From Myxococcales bacterium (GTDB lineage Bacteria > Myxococcota_A > Polyangia > Polyangiales > Polyangiaceae): a stretch of 64,000 bases of DNA. The stretch is from the NCBI GenBank assembly GCA_016703425.1, contig JADJCA010000009.1, forward strand, positions 310,001-374,000. Reading direction: 5' to 3'. Positions 55,273 to 63,669 of the stretch are shown here, one piece after another. Within the stretch, counting starts at the first letter, position 1, and each line of letters begins with the position of its first letter. The position numbers and the translations under genes were made by a program. The notes beneath the pieces were generated by a model. That model did no database searches and had not been told where the DNA came from. It saw only the letters and a program-made list of their open reading frames with translations.

Positions 55273-55949
55273 CGGATTGGCCCCAGCGGGACAACGATCT
55301 CGCGACGAAGCTCGCCGACCGGTGGCGGTCCGTCAGGAGCCAGGTCACGTGGACGATGCGGGGGCGGTACGTCGTAGACGAAGGTGCGTACACGCAGCGC
55401 CGTGGCGTCCTTGAACTCGTGTGCCGCTCGCCGCGCTGCCCATCGCGCGAACGCGTTCCAGGCGTCGTCGTGCCCTCGGATCGCGTAGCCGAAGAGCTTG
55501 CGCATTCGGTCCCCGTCGAGCTCGCGCGAGAGCCACCGGTGCTCGCGCGAGCCGCGCACGAAGAGCGGCTCGAAGCGTCCGTTGCGCTCGAGCTCGATGT
55601 GCACGCGGGACACTTCGCGGCCGCTGCTCAAGAAAAGGCTCCACCCCTGGCCGAAGCCGGCCGCGCGCGCGTACGGCTCGAACGCGGACGCCAACGCTCC
55701 CCGCACGCGAAGGTAGCTCTGGGCCGCGGACCACGTCGCCCGCTGCAAGGCGCCGTCCTCGAGGGTCATGCCGAGGCCACGGAGCGCGCCGGAGAGCCGC
55801 GCGAAGCGCGCTTGGACCTGCGGCCTCTGCCAGTCGCTCGCCCGCTTCAGGCTCGCCGGGTGCGGGAGCGAGAGCACGAGCACGGCGAGCACGTGGAACG
55901 CCACAAAGGTGGCTCGCAGGTGGGGCCAGTGCCGGAGCCATCTCCGCAT
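55269..55949 (-). CDS. membrane-anchored protein, HTTM partner, unknown function
   Basis: 226 residues from ATG 55949. One N-terminal TM helix (ATFVAFHVLAVLVLSLP) and then a soluble domain of about 190 residues with a clear pattern but no family I recognise (WSLFLSSGREVSRVHIELER, FEPLFVRGSREHRWLSREL). Small membrane-anchored proteins of this type often precede HTTM genes. Gene order and overlap (through the bridging micro-ORF) make it a likely functional partner of the HTTM protein. Confidence 0.8.
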   Translation of the reverse strand: MRRWLRHWPHLRATFVAFHVLAVLVLSLPHPASLKRASDWQRPQVQARFARLSGALRGLGMTLEDGALQRATWSAAQSYLRVRGALASAFEPYARAAGFGQGWSLFLSSGREVSRVHIELERNGRFEPLFVRGSREHRWLSRELDGDRMRKLFGYAIRGHDDAWNAFARWAARRAAHEFKDATALRVRTFVYDVPPPHRPRDLAPDGPPPVGELRREIVVPLGPIR

Positions 55950-56119
55950 CGCCTAGCGCCATAACATGATCGGCCGTCGGGCTCCCATCGGCGAGGGTGC
56001 TTTGCCGAACGCGCGTCGCGGGGACGCGGGGCCACTTCGCGAGACGCGAGGCAGCCGAACCGGGAGTTAATCGGGGAGCCCCGGGGCGGTCGGTTCGAAG
56101 TCTGCTATCAGCCAGGCCA

Positions 56120-57775
56120 ATGACGGACAGGACGCACGATCGATGCTGTCGCGCCTCCGGCCGCACCTCTGGCCACGCCCCTCGTCGCGTTGCCGTGCTG
56201 CTCTGCGCAATCGCCGCGTGCGGCCCAGCAGCGACGGGAGGCGCCCCTGAGCCGGCTGGCCTCAGCGAAGACGCTGGCCGCCGTCCCGGGCCGGAAGCGG
56301 TCGACTCGGGCGGAGTGACCGCACCGAGCGCTCCGGACGCGAGCGACGGCGGAGCTTCGGATGCTGGCGCGCCGCGGCTTCCTCCGAGCATCTTGCCGGT
56401 GAGCTACCAGCGCGCGGACAAGGGCACTCCCCTCACCGTCGCCCAGCTGCAGGCGGCCACCGACGAGCTCATCACGCTCCTCAAGGAGACTCGCTATTTC
56501 GATTTTCTCGACGAGCGGGTCCACGGATGGCCCAAGACCGATCCGAACGGCGGCTACTGGTGGGGCACGTATTGGTACGGCACCGTCAACGTCACGAAGG
56601 CGTCTGGCACGGTCACCTACCAACACCCGAACCACGGGTCCCACAACTCTGGCATCCCGTCGTCGCCGTACATCGAGGGCGCCTGTTACGCGCATCTCCT
56701 TTGGGGTGAACCCAAGACCGCCGACCTCGTGAGGCGGATGGCGCGCGGCATGTCGGCGTGGGCTGTCGCGATGGAGCGCGCCTACGGCGACACCAGCCCG
56801 CGCATGCTCTCCCGCTCGTTCTACCCGCCCTCGGTGACGTCCAACGAAGGCGGGCGCTCTCTCTTCATCGACAGAAGCCAGTGCCGTCCCGGCCTCGATC
56901 ACTGGGAGATGTCTCAGTTCATTCACCACCCGAACAACCCGACGCTCGGGGACATCTACGTGATGAACCGTCGATCGAAGGATGACATCGGGCACATGCT
57001 TCGCGCTGCCGCGCAGGTCCAGGCATGTGCGCCCATCCTCGAGCCCGCTGCACAGGCCGACGTAAAGCAGCTCGACTCCCTCTACGCCGCCTGGGCCGCC
57101 GAGGTCGACTCGCGCAACTTCGTTATTCCGACGCGGGACGCGGCGGGCAATGTCTACGTGCCGGACGCCCAGCTCGCTCACTATTCGGCGGCCGAGTGCC
57201 CGAGCAAGATGGCCGTGCGATTGGCACACGCGAGCGGCCCAGGAAACCTCGACTGCGGAACCGGCTTGATCCCGCTCGAGAGCACGACCTGGCCGTTCCT
57301 CAAAGACGACGCGCGACAGATCCAGCGGTCCCACCATGCCGCAGCGGTCCTTGGCGCCCATCGAAGGCTCGCCACCACGGTCGGCCTCGACCTGCTCAAG
57401 GGGCTTGGTGACCGGGTGTCATTAGACTTCACGAACGCGAGCACCCCCATCAACGGCTTTCTGCCGATCGAGGCTGCGGGGTTCATGATCTACGCGGCAA
57501 GCGTCGGCGTTCCCCTGCGCTCGGACGAGATCCGTTTCCTCCACGCCCGGCTGCACGAGGCCTACGTCGGGATGCGTGATCCGAAGCACTTCGCCACGTT
57601 CAACCTCTTTGACCCGTCGGTGCCCGACGGCGCGTACGCGTACCACGCGCCAAACATCGGCCTCTTTCATCATGACCTGGCGCTGATGCTCGGCACGTGC
57701 GCGTCGCCCTACCGGAATCCCGCGGGGCGTCCGCTGCTCGACTGCGACCGTCTCCTCGACGCGTTCAAACCTTAG
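56120..57775 (+). CDS. secreted lipoprotein of unknown function
   Basis: 551 residues from ATG 56120 (MTDRTHDRCCRASG). The signal ends in AIAACGPAATGG, a fair lipobox, followed by an Ala/Gly/Asp linker typical of Polyangiales lipoproteins. The main domain (from about residue 95) is helical-looking with many Trp, His and Tyr: GGYWWGTYWYGTVNV, HPNHGSHNSGIPSSPYIEGA, FYPPSVTSNEGGRS, HHPNNPTLGDIYV. This resembles alpha/alpha-barrel glycan-active enzymes in style, but I cannot assign a family. It converges with the peptide genes downstream by overlapping stops. Confidence 0.75.
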   Translation: MTDRTHDRCCRASGRTSGHAPRRVAVLLCAIAACGPAATGGAPEPAGLSEDAGRRPGPEAVDSGGVTAPSAPDASDGGASDAGAPRLPPSILPVSYQRADKGTPLTVAQLQAATDELITLLKETRYFDFLDERVHGWPKTDPNGGYWWGTYWYGTVNVTKASGTVTYQHPNHGSHNSGIPSSPYIEGACYAHLLWGEPKTADLVRRMARGMSAWAVAMERAYGDTSPRMLSRSFYPPSVTSNEGGRSLFIDRSQCRPGLDHWEMSQFIHHPNNPTLGDIYVMNRRSKDDIGHMLRAAAQVQACAPILEPAAQADVKQLDSLYAAWAAEVDSRNFVIPTRDAAGNVYVPDAQLAHYSAAECPSKMAVRLAHASGPGNLDCGTGLIPLESTTWPFLKDDARQIQRSHHAAAVLGAHRRLATTVGLDLLKGLGDRVSLDFTNASTPINGFLPIEAAGFMIYAASVGVPLRSDEIRFLHARLHEAYVGMRDPKHFATFNLFDPSVPDGAYAYHAPNIGLFHHDLALMLGTCASPYRNPAGRPLLDCDRLLDAFKP

Positions 57776-57876
57776 AAGCCGTCGCCATCCTGGCGCGTAC
57801 CGTGGCCCAAGAAGAGTGGCGCCCCCGCCAGGAAGTCTTCGCGGATCGACTCGGCGAGCGTGGAGTGGCCAGCGCG
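57772..57876 (-). pseudogene. remnant or frameshifted third peptide
   Basis: After an in-frame stop at 57877-57879 the minus-strand sequence encodes AESIREDFLAGAPLFLGHGT and ends at the TAA 57774-57772. Its DFLAGAPLFLGHGT part resembles FLAGVQLFLAGTQ, the end of the double-glycine peptide at 59948-60133, and the DNA similarity is evident over about 40 bp (CCAAGAAGAG...CCCGCCAGGAAG). There is no start codon in frame. A neighbouring frame (PELSEVEASFAFDALATP) could be its N-terminal part if one base is wrong. Confidence 0.4.
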
Positions 57877-57909
57877 TCAAAGGCGAAGGACGCCTCGACC
57901 TCGGACAGC

Positions 57910-58302
57910 TCAGGCGGTGCCGTTCCCGCCGTAGCCGTCGTAGCCACCATCAGCCCCCCCGTCCGCAACGCCGCCTCCGACGGCGCTCCCCGCGTCGCTG
58001 AAGAGGCCGTTGACCACGGCCACGCAACCGGCGACGGCCGCAGCGTTGACGCCGGCGGTACCGAGTACACCGCCGGCAAGCCCCATCACCATGCCCGCGA
58101 CGCCGCCCTTCCCGCCTGCGGCGCTGAGCCCAAGGCCGAGACTGCTGATGAGCCCCTCACAGAACCCTTGTACGCCGGCACCGTCGGACGCGGGCGACGC
58201 ATCGCCGCAGTCACCAGCGCCGCAGCCGCCGTCTTCGCCTCCCGTCACCTCCGCGAGCTCAAGGTCAGTCAAGTCGACAAGCGTGTTGTTGACATTGTTC
58301 AT
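57910..58302 (-). CDS. double-glycine-leader peptide 1 (bacteriocin-like)
   Basis: 130 residues from ATG 58302, with AAAGGA ten bases upstream. The leader MNNVNNTLVDLTDLELAEVT ends with Gly21-Gly22; the LxxxELxxVxGG pattern is that of peptides cut by C39-type peptidase transporters. The core is about 108 residues, rich in Gly and Ala, with three or four Cys (GGCGAGDCGD, GFCEGL, AGCVAVVNG) and GxxxG-like hydrophobic stretches (GKGGVAGMVMGLAGGVLGTA), as in class II bacteriocins. A sigma-54 promoter lies at 58343-58357. No transporter or modification gene is nearby. Antibacterial or signalling roles are both possible. Confidence 0.75.
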   Translation of the reverse strand: MNNVNNTLVDLTDLELAEVTGGEDGGCGAGDCGDASPASDGAGVQGFCEGLISSLGLGLSAAGGKGGVAGMVMGLAGGVLGTAGVNAAAVAGCVAVVNGLFSDAGSAVGGGVADGGADGGYDGYGGNGTA

Positions 58303-58342
58303 GTGGCGGCATCCTTTCGACGGGCCCAGCCGAGTCTCCGAA

Positions 58343-58357
58343 GCATGTCGCGTGCCG
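58343..58357 (-). promoter_or_regulatory. sigma-54 (-24/-12) promoter for peptide 1
   Basis: On the minus strand CGGCACGCGACATGC matches TGGCACGNNNNTTGC at all the key bases (GGCACG and GC) with exact GG-N10-GC spacing. The expected transcription start is about 29 bases before the start codon at 58302, leaving just enough leader for the AAAGGA site. The activator encoded at 58550 is the obvious candidate regulator. Confidence 0.75.
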
Positions 58358-58549
58358 ATGAAGACCGGGCCCAACGGCGCGTCTTTTTGCGGCGGCGGCG
58401 ACGCCGAAGCGCGCGTCGCGGACGACAGTCCTCCCCTCGTTGGACGCTGGTCCCGAGGTCGTGGACGGGTCAAACCACAGCTCCGAGGGCGTTGGCGAAC
58501 CGATGCCCCGCTCGAGCCGTCCCTGGGCGAGAAATGGTAGCGTGGCCGC

Positions 58550-59893
58550 GTGAGCACGGACGACGACCTCAAGACCGAGGTTCAGCGACAGCCGCCGCTA
58601 GCGTTGGTGTCCCGCCGACGATCCCTCGTGCTCTCGTGGACCGATCAGGCGGGGGCACACCGCGAGAGCATCGAAGGGCGCACGCTCCTGGGTACGTCAA
58701 CCGACGCGACCCTCACGCTGCAAGATCGCAGCGTGTCCCGACTTCACGCCGAGCTGGAGCGACGCGGCGACGGCCACATCTGGATCCGCGATCTCGGCAG
58801 CACCAACGGGACGTGGGTCGACGGCGTCATGGTCGAGCGCGCGCGCGTCACCGCAGGCTGCACCCTGCGCCTCGGCGCCACCAGCATCCTCGTAGAGACC
58901 GGCAGCGTCAGCGACGTCCCGCTGTGGCCCGACTACCGTTTCGGCGCGCTCGTGGCGCGCTCCGAGCTGATGCGAGAGTTTTTCATGTTGCTCTCGAGCT
59001 ACGCGACCACCGAGTCATCGGTCTTGGTCCAAGGCGAGACCGGCACCGGCAAAGAGCTCGTGGCGCGCACGCTGCACGAAGCGTCACGCCGCGCCCAAGG
59101 CCCCTTCATCGTCGTCGACTGCGGCGCCCTACCCGAGTCCTTGCTCGAGAGCGAGCTCTTCGGCCACACGAAAGGCGCGTTCACGGGCGCGCTTGGCGCC
59201 CGCGTCGGCGCCCTCGAAGCTGCTGACGGTGGAACGGTGTTCCTCGACGAGATCGGTGAGCTTCCCCTCGCGATGCAGCCCAAGCTGCTTCGCGTCCTCG
59301 AGTCCAAGACGATTCGGCGCTTGGGCGAAGCCGAGCACCGGCGCATCGATGTCCGCTTCGTGGCGGCGACGCACCAAGACCTCCGCGGCATGGTGGCGCG
59401 CGGCGCATTCCGCGAGGATCTCTACTTTCGCCTCGCGGTGCTGCCCGCCTTTCTGGCGCCGCTTCGTGACCGGCCCGACGACATCCCCCTCTTGCTCAAC
59501 GTCTTTCTCGCAGGGCACGCCGTCCAAGTGCCAAAAGACATCGTGGCAGCGCTTCTCACGCGCCCGTGGGCGGGCAACGTGCGCGAGCTTCGCAGCTTCG
59601 CGGAGCGGGTTGTCGCCGTGGGGCCCGAGAAGGCTTGGGCCATCACTCGGTCCGGCGACGACCTCGGCGCGCCCGAGCCGAGAGTCCTTCCTGCGAGCGC
59701 CGACGGGACCCTGTCGGTTTCCATCGAGGTGCCCTTCAAGATCTTGCGGGAGCAGTGGATTGATCGGCTCGAGCGCGACTACCTCACGCGACTCATCGCG
59801 AAGCACGGTCGAAGAGAGGTCCCGACCCTCGCTGACGCGGCGGGTCTCGATCGGAGCTACGTGCACCGCCTGCTGCGAAAGCACGGGCTCTAA
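58550..59893 (+). CDS. FHA-domain sigma-54-dependent transcriptional activator
   Basis: 447 residues from GTG 58550. An N-terminal FHA domain (about 20-110; RTLLGTSTDATLTLQDRSVS, RDLGSTNGTWVDG) binds phospho-Thr peptides and so ties it to Ser/Thr kinase signalling. The AAA+ domain has Walker A GETGTGKE, the sigma-54 contact loop GAFTGA at 209-214, Walker B GGTVFLDEIGEL and the Arg-finger region FREDLYFRLAVLP. A Fis-type HTH closes the protein (EVPTLADAAGLDRSYVHRLL). It lies between, and opposite in direction to, the two double-glycine peptide genes, both of which have -24/-12 promoters. Confidence 0.95.
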   Translation: MSTDDDLKTEVQRQPPLALVSRRRSLVLSWTDQAGAHRESIEGRTLLGTSTDATLTLQDRSVSRLHAELERRGDGHIWIRDLGSTNGTWVDGVMVERARVTAGCTLRLGATSILVETGSVSDVPLWPDYRFGALVARSELMREFFMLLSSYATTESSVLVQGETGTGKELVARTLHEASRRAQGPFIVVDCGALPESLLESELFGHTKGAFTGALGARVGALEAADGGTVFLDEIGELPLAMQPKLLRVLESKTIRRLGEAEHRRIDVRFVAATHQDLRGMVARGAFREDLYFRLAVLPAFLAPLRDRPDDIPLLLNVFLAGHAVQVPKDIVAALLTRPWAGNVRELRSFAERVVAVGPEKAWAITRSGDDLGAPEPRVLPASADGTLSVSIEVPFKILREQWIDRLERDYLTRLIAKHGRREVPTLADAAGLDRSYVHRLLRKHGL

Positions 59894-59947
59894 GACACGC
59901 GGCGCGGGAGCGCTCCGCGAGGTCGGGCGCCTGGTGGTTCGAGCGAG

Positions 59948-60133
59948 CTACTGCGTGCCTGCCAAGAAGAGCTGCACCCCCGCCAGGAAGAGCGTTCCTG
60001 AAGAGCGAATCCGATCGGCGCCACCGATGACGCCAGCGAGCTGCCGCTCGTTCAGAGGAGCGAGGCGGTTGTCTTCGCGCATAGGCGGGACGACCAGGTT
60101 GTGGTGGCGTTGGTGGAAGGCCGGGTTTTCCAT
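59948..60133 (-). CDS. double-glycine-leader peptide 2
   Basis: 61 residues from ATG 60133, with a strong AAAGGGGAG site upstream. The leader of 38 residues ends LAPLNERQLAGVIGG; LNERQLAGVIGG fits the LxxxxLxxVxGG leader pattern with Gly37-Gly38. The core is only 23 residues, ADRIRSSGTLFLAGVQLFLA followed by GTQ, with an internal LFLAG repeat, hydrophobic and free of Cys. It could be a small bacteriocin or a signalling peptide. A sigma-54 promoter at 60166-60180 and a 15-bp palindrome further up control it. Different cores but similar leaders suggest a shared export route with peptide 1. Confidence 0.7.
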   Translation of the reverse strand: MENPAFHQRHHNLVVPPMREDNRLAPLNERQLAGVIGGADRIRSSGTLFLAGVQLFLAGTQ

Positions 60134-60165
60134 GAGCTCCCCTTTCCGTGGGTGACTCAGTCGAT

Positions 60166-60180
60166 GCAGCCTTCGTGCCC
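60166..60180 (-). promoter_or_regulatory. sigma-54 (-24/-12) promoter for peptide 2
   Basis: On the minus strand GGGCACGAAGGCTGC fits TGGCACGNNNNTTGC with GGCACG intact, GC at -12 and GG-N10-GC spacing. The expected start lies about 20 bases before ATG 60133, with the AAAGGGGAG ribosome site in between. It has the same architecture as the peptide 1 promoter. Confidence 0.78.
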
Positions 60181-60235
60181 CGGATTCCGCCTCTCCAAGA
60201 GCTCGTGGGCGCGCCGAACTGACCCTCGTCGGTTC

Positions 60236-60250
60236 AACTTGGTCCAAGTT
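60236..60250. promoter_or_regulatory. palindrome, possible activator binding site
   Basis: AACTTGGTCCAAGTT is a perfect inverted repeat (7-bp arms, one central base). It lies 56 bp upstream of the -24 element and about 89 bp upstream of the expected start of peptide 2, the usual place of enhancer sites for Fis-HTH sigma-54 activators. I do not see the same palindrome upstream of peptide 1. Confidence 0.5.
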
Positions 60251-60366
60251 TGAGCGGAGCCTTGGGCCGCCGAGCGGCAGCGGCTCGCCAGAGCAGGCAG
60301 AATCGGCAACGCCTTGCCGCCCTTCTCGTCTCGCCGCGCGCGGCCTCGACCCTCAACGCGCGGGCC

Positions 60367-61560
60367 TCACCTCTTGCGAACGGTCACCTTGACGGCTTCG
60401 AGTCGGCGCCCCTGCCCGCGGGTGCCGCAGAACGATGGGCCGCTCATTAAGGCGACGTCGCCGATGCCCTGCAGGTGGCACTGGTACTCGACGACGTAGC
60501 TCGAGGCGCACGCGCCATCGAGCTGGAACGCCACGCCCTCGAGGCCGCCCTGGATGAACGAAGGCGCGTCGTACCAGCCGGTGTCACCAACCCTCGACAC
60601 GTGCCCCATGTACTTCAGCTTCAGGCAGGCGGGCCAAGGCGCTGCGCCGGCGGTCGGCCCCGGCCGCACGGAGAGCGACGCGAGCTGGATGCCCTGCCCC
60701 TTGGTCCCGAGCCAGACGTCGGGGCTGACGGCGAAGTCGAGCTGGGTGACGAGGAAGTCTACGGTGCTCTTGCCGGGCGCTGCGCTCGCAAGCGCCGTCG
60801 GTGAGACGGTCGACGGGGTGATGTAGAGGACGAAGGCCTCGAGCGGCCGGCCTTGGCCGCGGGTGCCGCAGAACGCGGGTGCGGACATCATCGTCTGATC
60901 GCCGAGGCCCTTGAGGTGGCAGTTGTAGTGGATCGCATATTGCTCGGCGCACGCTCCCGCCAACCGGAACGCGATGCCCTCTACGAACTTCGACGCTCCG
61001 AGCGTCCCGACGCGCGTCGGCGCTTGGAACCATCCGGTGTCGCCCTGACCCGGCAGGTGGGCCATGTACTCGAGCGTCAGGCAGCTCGGCCAGGGAGAGC
61101 CGGTGGTTACGGAGAATGCCTCGACGCCAACCCCGCTCCCCTTCTTTCCGACCCATGCCGCCGAGGGGTCGGTCGCCGAGGAGGCCGCCTGGGCGGCGGC
61201 CGCGTTGCTGGCCGCCGCGACCGCCGCCGTGGGGACGGACTTCATCTCTGTCGTCCACGGAGGAACGCCGGCGTTCGCGGGCCACGGCTGCGGGGGCAAC
61301 ATCTCGTTCTTCACGTACGCGGTGAGCGTGTACGACGGCGCGCCGACGTCCTTCGGGGCCCCTATCCTGGCGGGGTCGAGCTTCGCGGGCGTCAACGGCG
61401 CGACCGGCGGAGTGGTGCCGCCGCTGCGCGACGAATTGCCGAGATCGGGCCGAGCCCCCGGCTGCGTGGGCCCCGCGCTCGACGCGACAGAGAGGGCCCC
61501 CGCGAGGGCGAAGACGGTAGCTGCGGAGAGAACTCTAGGGGACGGACGCGGAGTCTTCAT
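60367..61560 (-). CDS. secreted protein with duplicated ChW-like domains
   Basis: 397 residues with a signal peptide (VLSAATVFALAGALSVASSA). After a linker of about 120 residues there are two copies of a module of about 130 residues. Each has the shape CL-LxYM-H, xGDTGWxxAP, GIAFRLxGACA or GVAFQLDGACA, Y-CHLxGxGD and FCGTRGQGRxLEA. The spacing of GDTGW, EG-AFxLxG and GTxGQGxxLE resembles ChW repeats (clostridial hydrophobic, conserved Trp), here with added Cys pairs that could form disulfides. ChW repeats bind surfaces or polysaccharide; the role here is open. The 3' end faces the peptide 2 region. Confidence 0.75.
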   Translation of the reverse strand: MKTPRPSPRVLSAATVFALAGALSVASSAGPTQPGARPDLGNSSRSGGTTPPVAPLTPAKLDPARIGAPKDVGAPSYTLTAYVKNEMLPPQPWPANAGVPPWTTEMKSVPTAAVAAASNAAAAQAASSATDPSAAWVGKKGSGVGVEAFSVTTGSPWPSCLTLEYMAHLPGQGDTGWFQAPTRVGTLGASKFVEGIAFRLAGACAEQYAIHYNCHLKGLGDQTMMSAPAFCGTRGQGRPLEAFVLYITPSTVSPTALASAAPGKSTVDFLVTQLDFAVSPDVWLGTKGQGIQLASLSVRPGPTAGAAPWPACLKLKYMGHVSRVGDTGWYDAPSFIQGGLEGVAFQLDGACASSYVVEYQCHLQGIGDVALMSGPSFCGTRGQGRRLEAVKVTVRKR

Positions 61561-61887
61561 GAGAGCACCTCTGTGTGCGTCGATGACGCTCAGGCCTCGA
61601 TCACACAGGTCAACATCGTTGTGGCTCTGCCTGAGTCAAGCGTAGGGGCCGCGCAATCGTTCGCCCCCAATGCGCAACGTGTGCGCGTTCGGCGGCGACG
61701 ACGTGCCCGTCGCAAAAGCACGCGAGAGCACGCGAACCCCCACGGGCGCTCCCGGACGGAGCGAGCACCCTCGACCGCTCTGGCCTCGACGAGACCCGCG
61801 ATCGCGCGCCGGGCGTCGATTGAAACGCCTCCGCTTCGCGACTAACGTCCGAGCCGTGAACTCCGTCGCAGCAAGAGCGAGACGCCC
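61561..61887. other. intergenic region between ChW gene and hoxF
   Basis: 327 bp that must hold divergent promoters. No gene is visible. On the minus strand TGGGGGCGAACGATTGC (61653-61669) has GG-N10-GC spacing but a poor centre for a -24/-12 promoter, so it is a weak candidate for the ChW gene. Confidence 0.4.
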
Positions 61888-63669
61888 GTGCCTCTTGACC
61901 TGACGGCGCTCGTCGCGCGCCATCATGGGGACGCGTCGCGCCTCGTGCAGATCCTCCGCGACGTGATGGCCGCCGAAGGCTACGTCTCGACCTCCGTCAT
62001 CACGGAGCTGGCACGTGCGCTCGCGCTACCGCGCGGTCACGTCGAGGGCGTGGTCGGCTTCTACTCGTTCTTCGCCGCGGAGCCTCGGGGGCGTTCCGCG
62101 TGCTCTTCAGCGACAACATCACCGACGAGATGGCGGGGAGCCGCCAGCTTCGCCAGCACATGCTCGACGCGTTTCGGCTAGAGCCGGGCGAGGTGAGCCG
62201 CGACGGCCTGCTCTCGATCGGCGTCACGAGCTGCACCGGGCTCTGCGATCAGGGTCCGGCGATGCTCGTCAACGAGCGCGCCATCGCGAGGCTGACGCCC
62301 GCGCGCATCGGCGCCATCAGCTCGCTCATCCGTGGCCGCATCCCTGTCGACCAATGGCCCGACAACCTCTTCACCATCCACTCCCATGTCGAGCGGCGCG
62401 ACCGGCTCCTCTCGACGCCGCTCGCTCCCGGTGAGGGCCTCGACGCCGCCATCGAGCGCGGCGCGGCGGCCACGGTCCAGGAGATCACTCGCTCTGGACT
62501 GCGCGGCCGCGGCGGCGCTGGCTTCTCGACGGGAGCGAAGTGGGCGGCGTGCGCCGCGGCTCCCGGGCCGGAGCGAACCATCGTGTGCAACGCCGACGAG
62601 GGCGAGCCAGGTACCTTCAAGGATCGCGAGCTCTTCGCCAACCACGCCGAGCTTGTCATCGAGGGGATGGCCGTCGCGGGGTTCGCGGTGGGGGCGTCAC
62701 GGGGCCTCATCTACCTGCGTGCCGAATATCCGTTCCTCGTCGCGCCGCTCCTCGCCCTCCTCGACGAGCGTCGCCGCACGGGTCTCCTCGGCAAAGACGT
62801 GCGAGGAGCGCGCGGGTTCGACTTCGACATCGAGCTCCACGTCGGCGCCGGCGCGTACGTGTGCGGGGAGGAGTCGTCGCTCCTCGAGTCCCTCGAGGGC
62901 AAGCGCGGGATCCCGCGGAACCGACCGCCCTACCCGGTCACGCACGGCTACAAGCAGACACCGACCGTGGTGAACAACGTTGAGACGCTCGCCGCCGCGG
63001 CGCTCGTGGCCAAGCACGGCGCGGAGCTCTTGCTCTCGGTCGGCACGGCGAAGTCCTCGGGGACGAAGATCCTCTCGGTCTCCGGTGACGTGAAGCGCCC
63101 TGGGATCTACGAGTACCCGTTCGGCGTTGGCGTTCGCCAGGTGCTCGAAGACGCCGGCGCCGTCGATACGCAGGCCGTGCAGGTCGGGGGCCCCTCCGGC
63201 ACGCTCCTGTCTGGCGCTGAGTTCCACCGACGCATCGCCTTCGAAGACGTACCGAGCGCCGGCGCGTTCATGGTGTTCGACGGGACGCGCGACATGCTCG
63301 CCGTCGTCGAGAACTTCACGCGTTTCTTCGCGCACGAGAGCTGCGGCTTCTGCACCCCGTGTCGAGTGGGGACCACGCTCAGCGCCCAGATGATGACACG
63401 GGTCGTCAGCGGAAAGGGCTCACGCCGCGACCTCAAGGATCTGGCGAAGGTCTCGCAGGTGATGAGGTCGTCGAGCCACTGCGGCCTCGGCGCGACGGCC
63501 GGCAACCCCGTGCTCGATGCGCTGGCGAAGTTCCGGCCCTCATTCGACAAGCGCCTGCGATCGCTCGAGGTGCTCCCGACGTTTGATCTCGACGAGGCCC
63601 TCGCGCCTGCCCGCGAGGCCACCAGCCCGCGACGATGCGGCGGCGCACTTCGAGGAGGATGGGCCGTGA
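61888..63669 (+). CDS. hoxF: NAD-reducing hydrogenase diaphorase subunit HoxF, frameshifted
   Basis: Starts at GTG 61888 with a NuoE-like part (ARHHGDASRLVQILRDVMA, FYSFFAAEPRG). At about 62092, after a GGGGG run, the frame moves back one base and continues FRVLFSDNITDEMAGS, SCTGLCDQGPAMLVN, then the NuoF part with LRGRGGAGFSTGAKW (FMN/NADH), CNADEGEPGTFKDR, and 4Fe-4S Cys in ESCGFCTPCRVG plus HCGLG. Near 63630 the frame should move again: the other frame reads ARDDAAAHFEEDG and stops at TGA 63667, overlapping the hoxU GTG. The Cys pair expected in the NuoE part before SCTGLC is missing, as in some HoxF. It transfers electrons between NAD(H) and the hydrogenase. Confidence 0.88.

Noticed and set aside
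61653..61669. Sigma-54 promoter for the ChW gene
   Set aside because: GG-N10-GC spacing is present but the GGCACG centre is lost, so it was kept only as a weak note.
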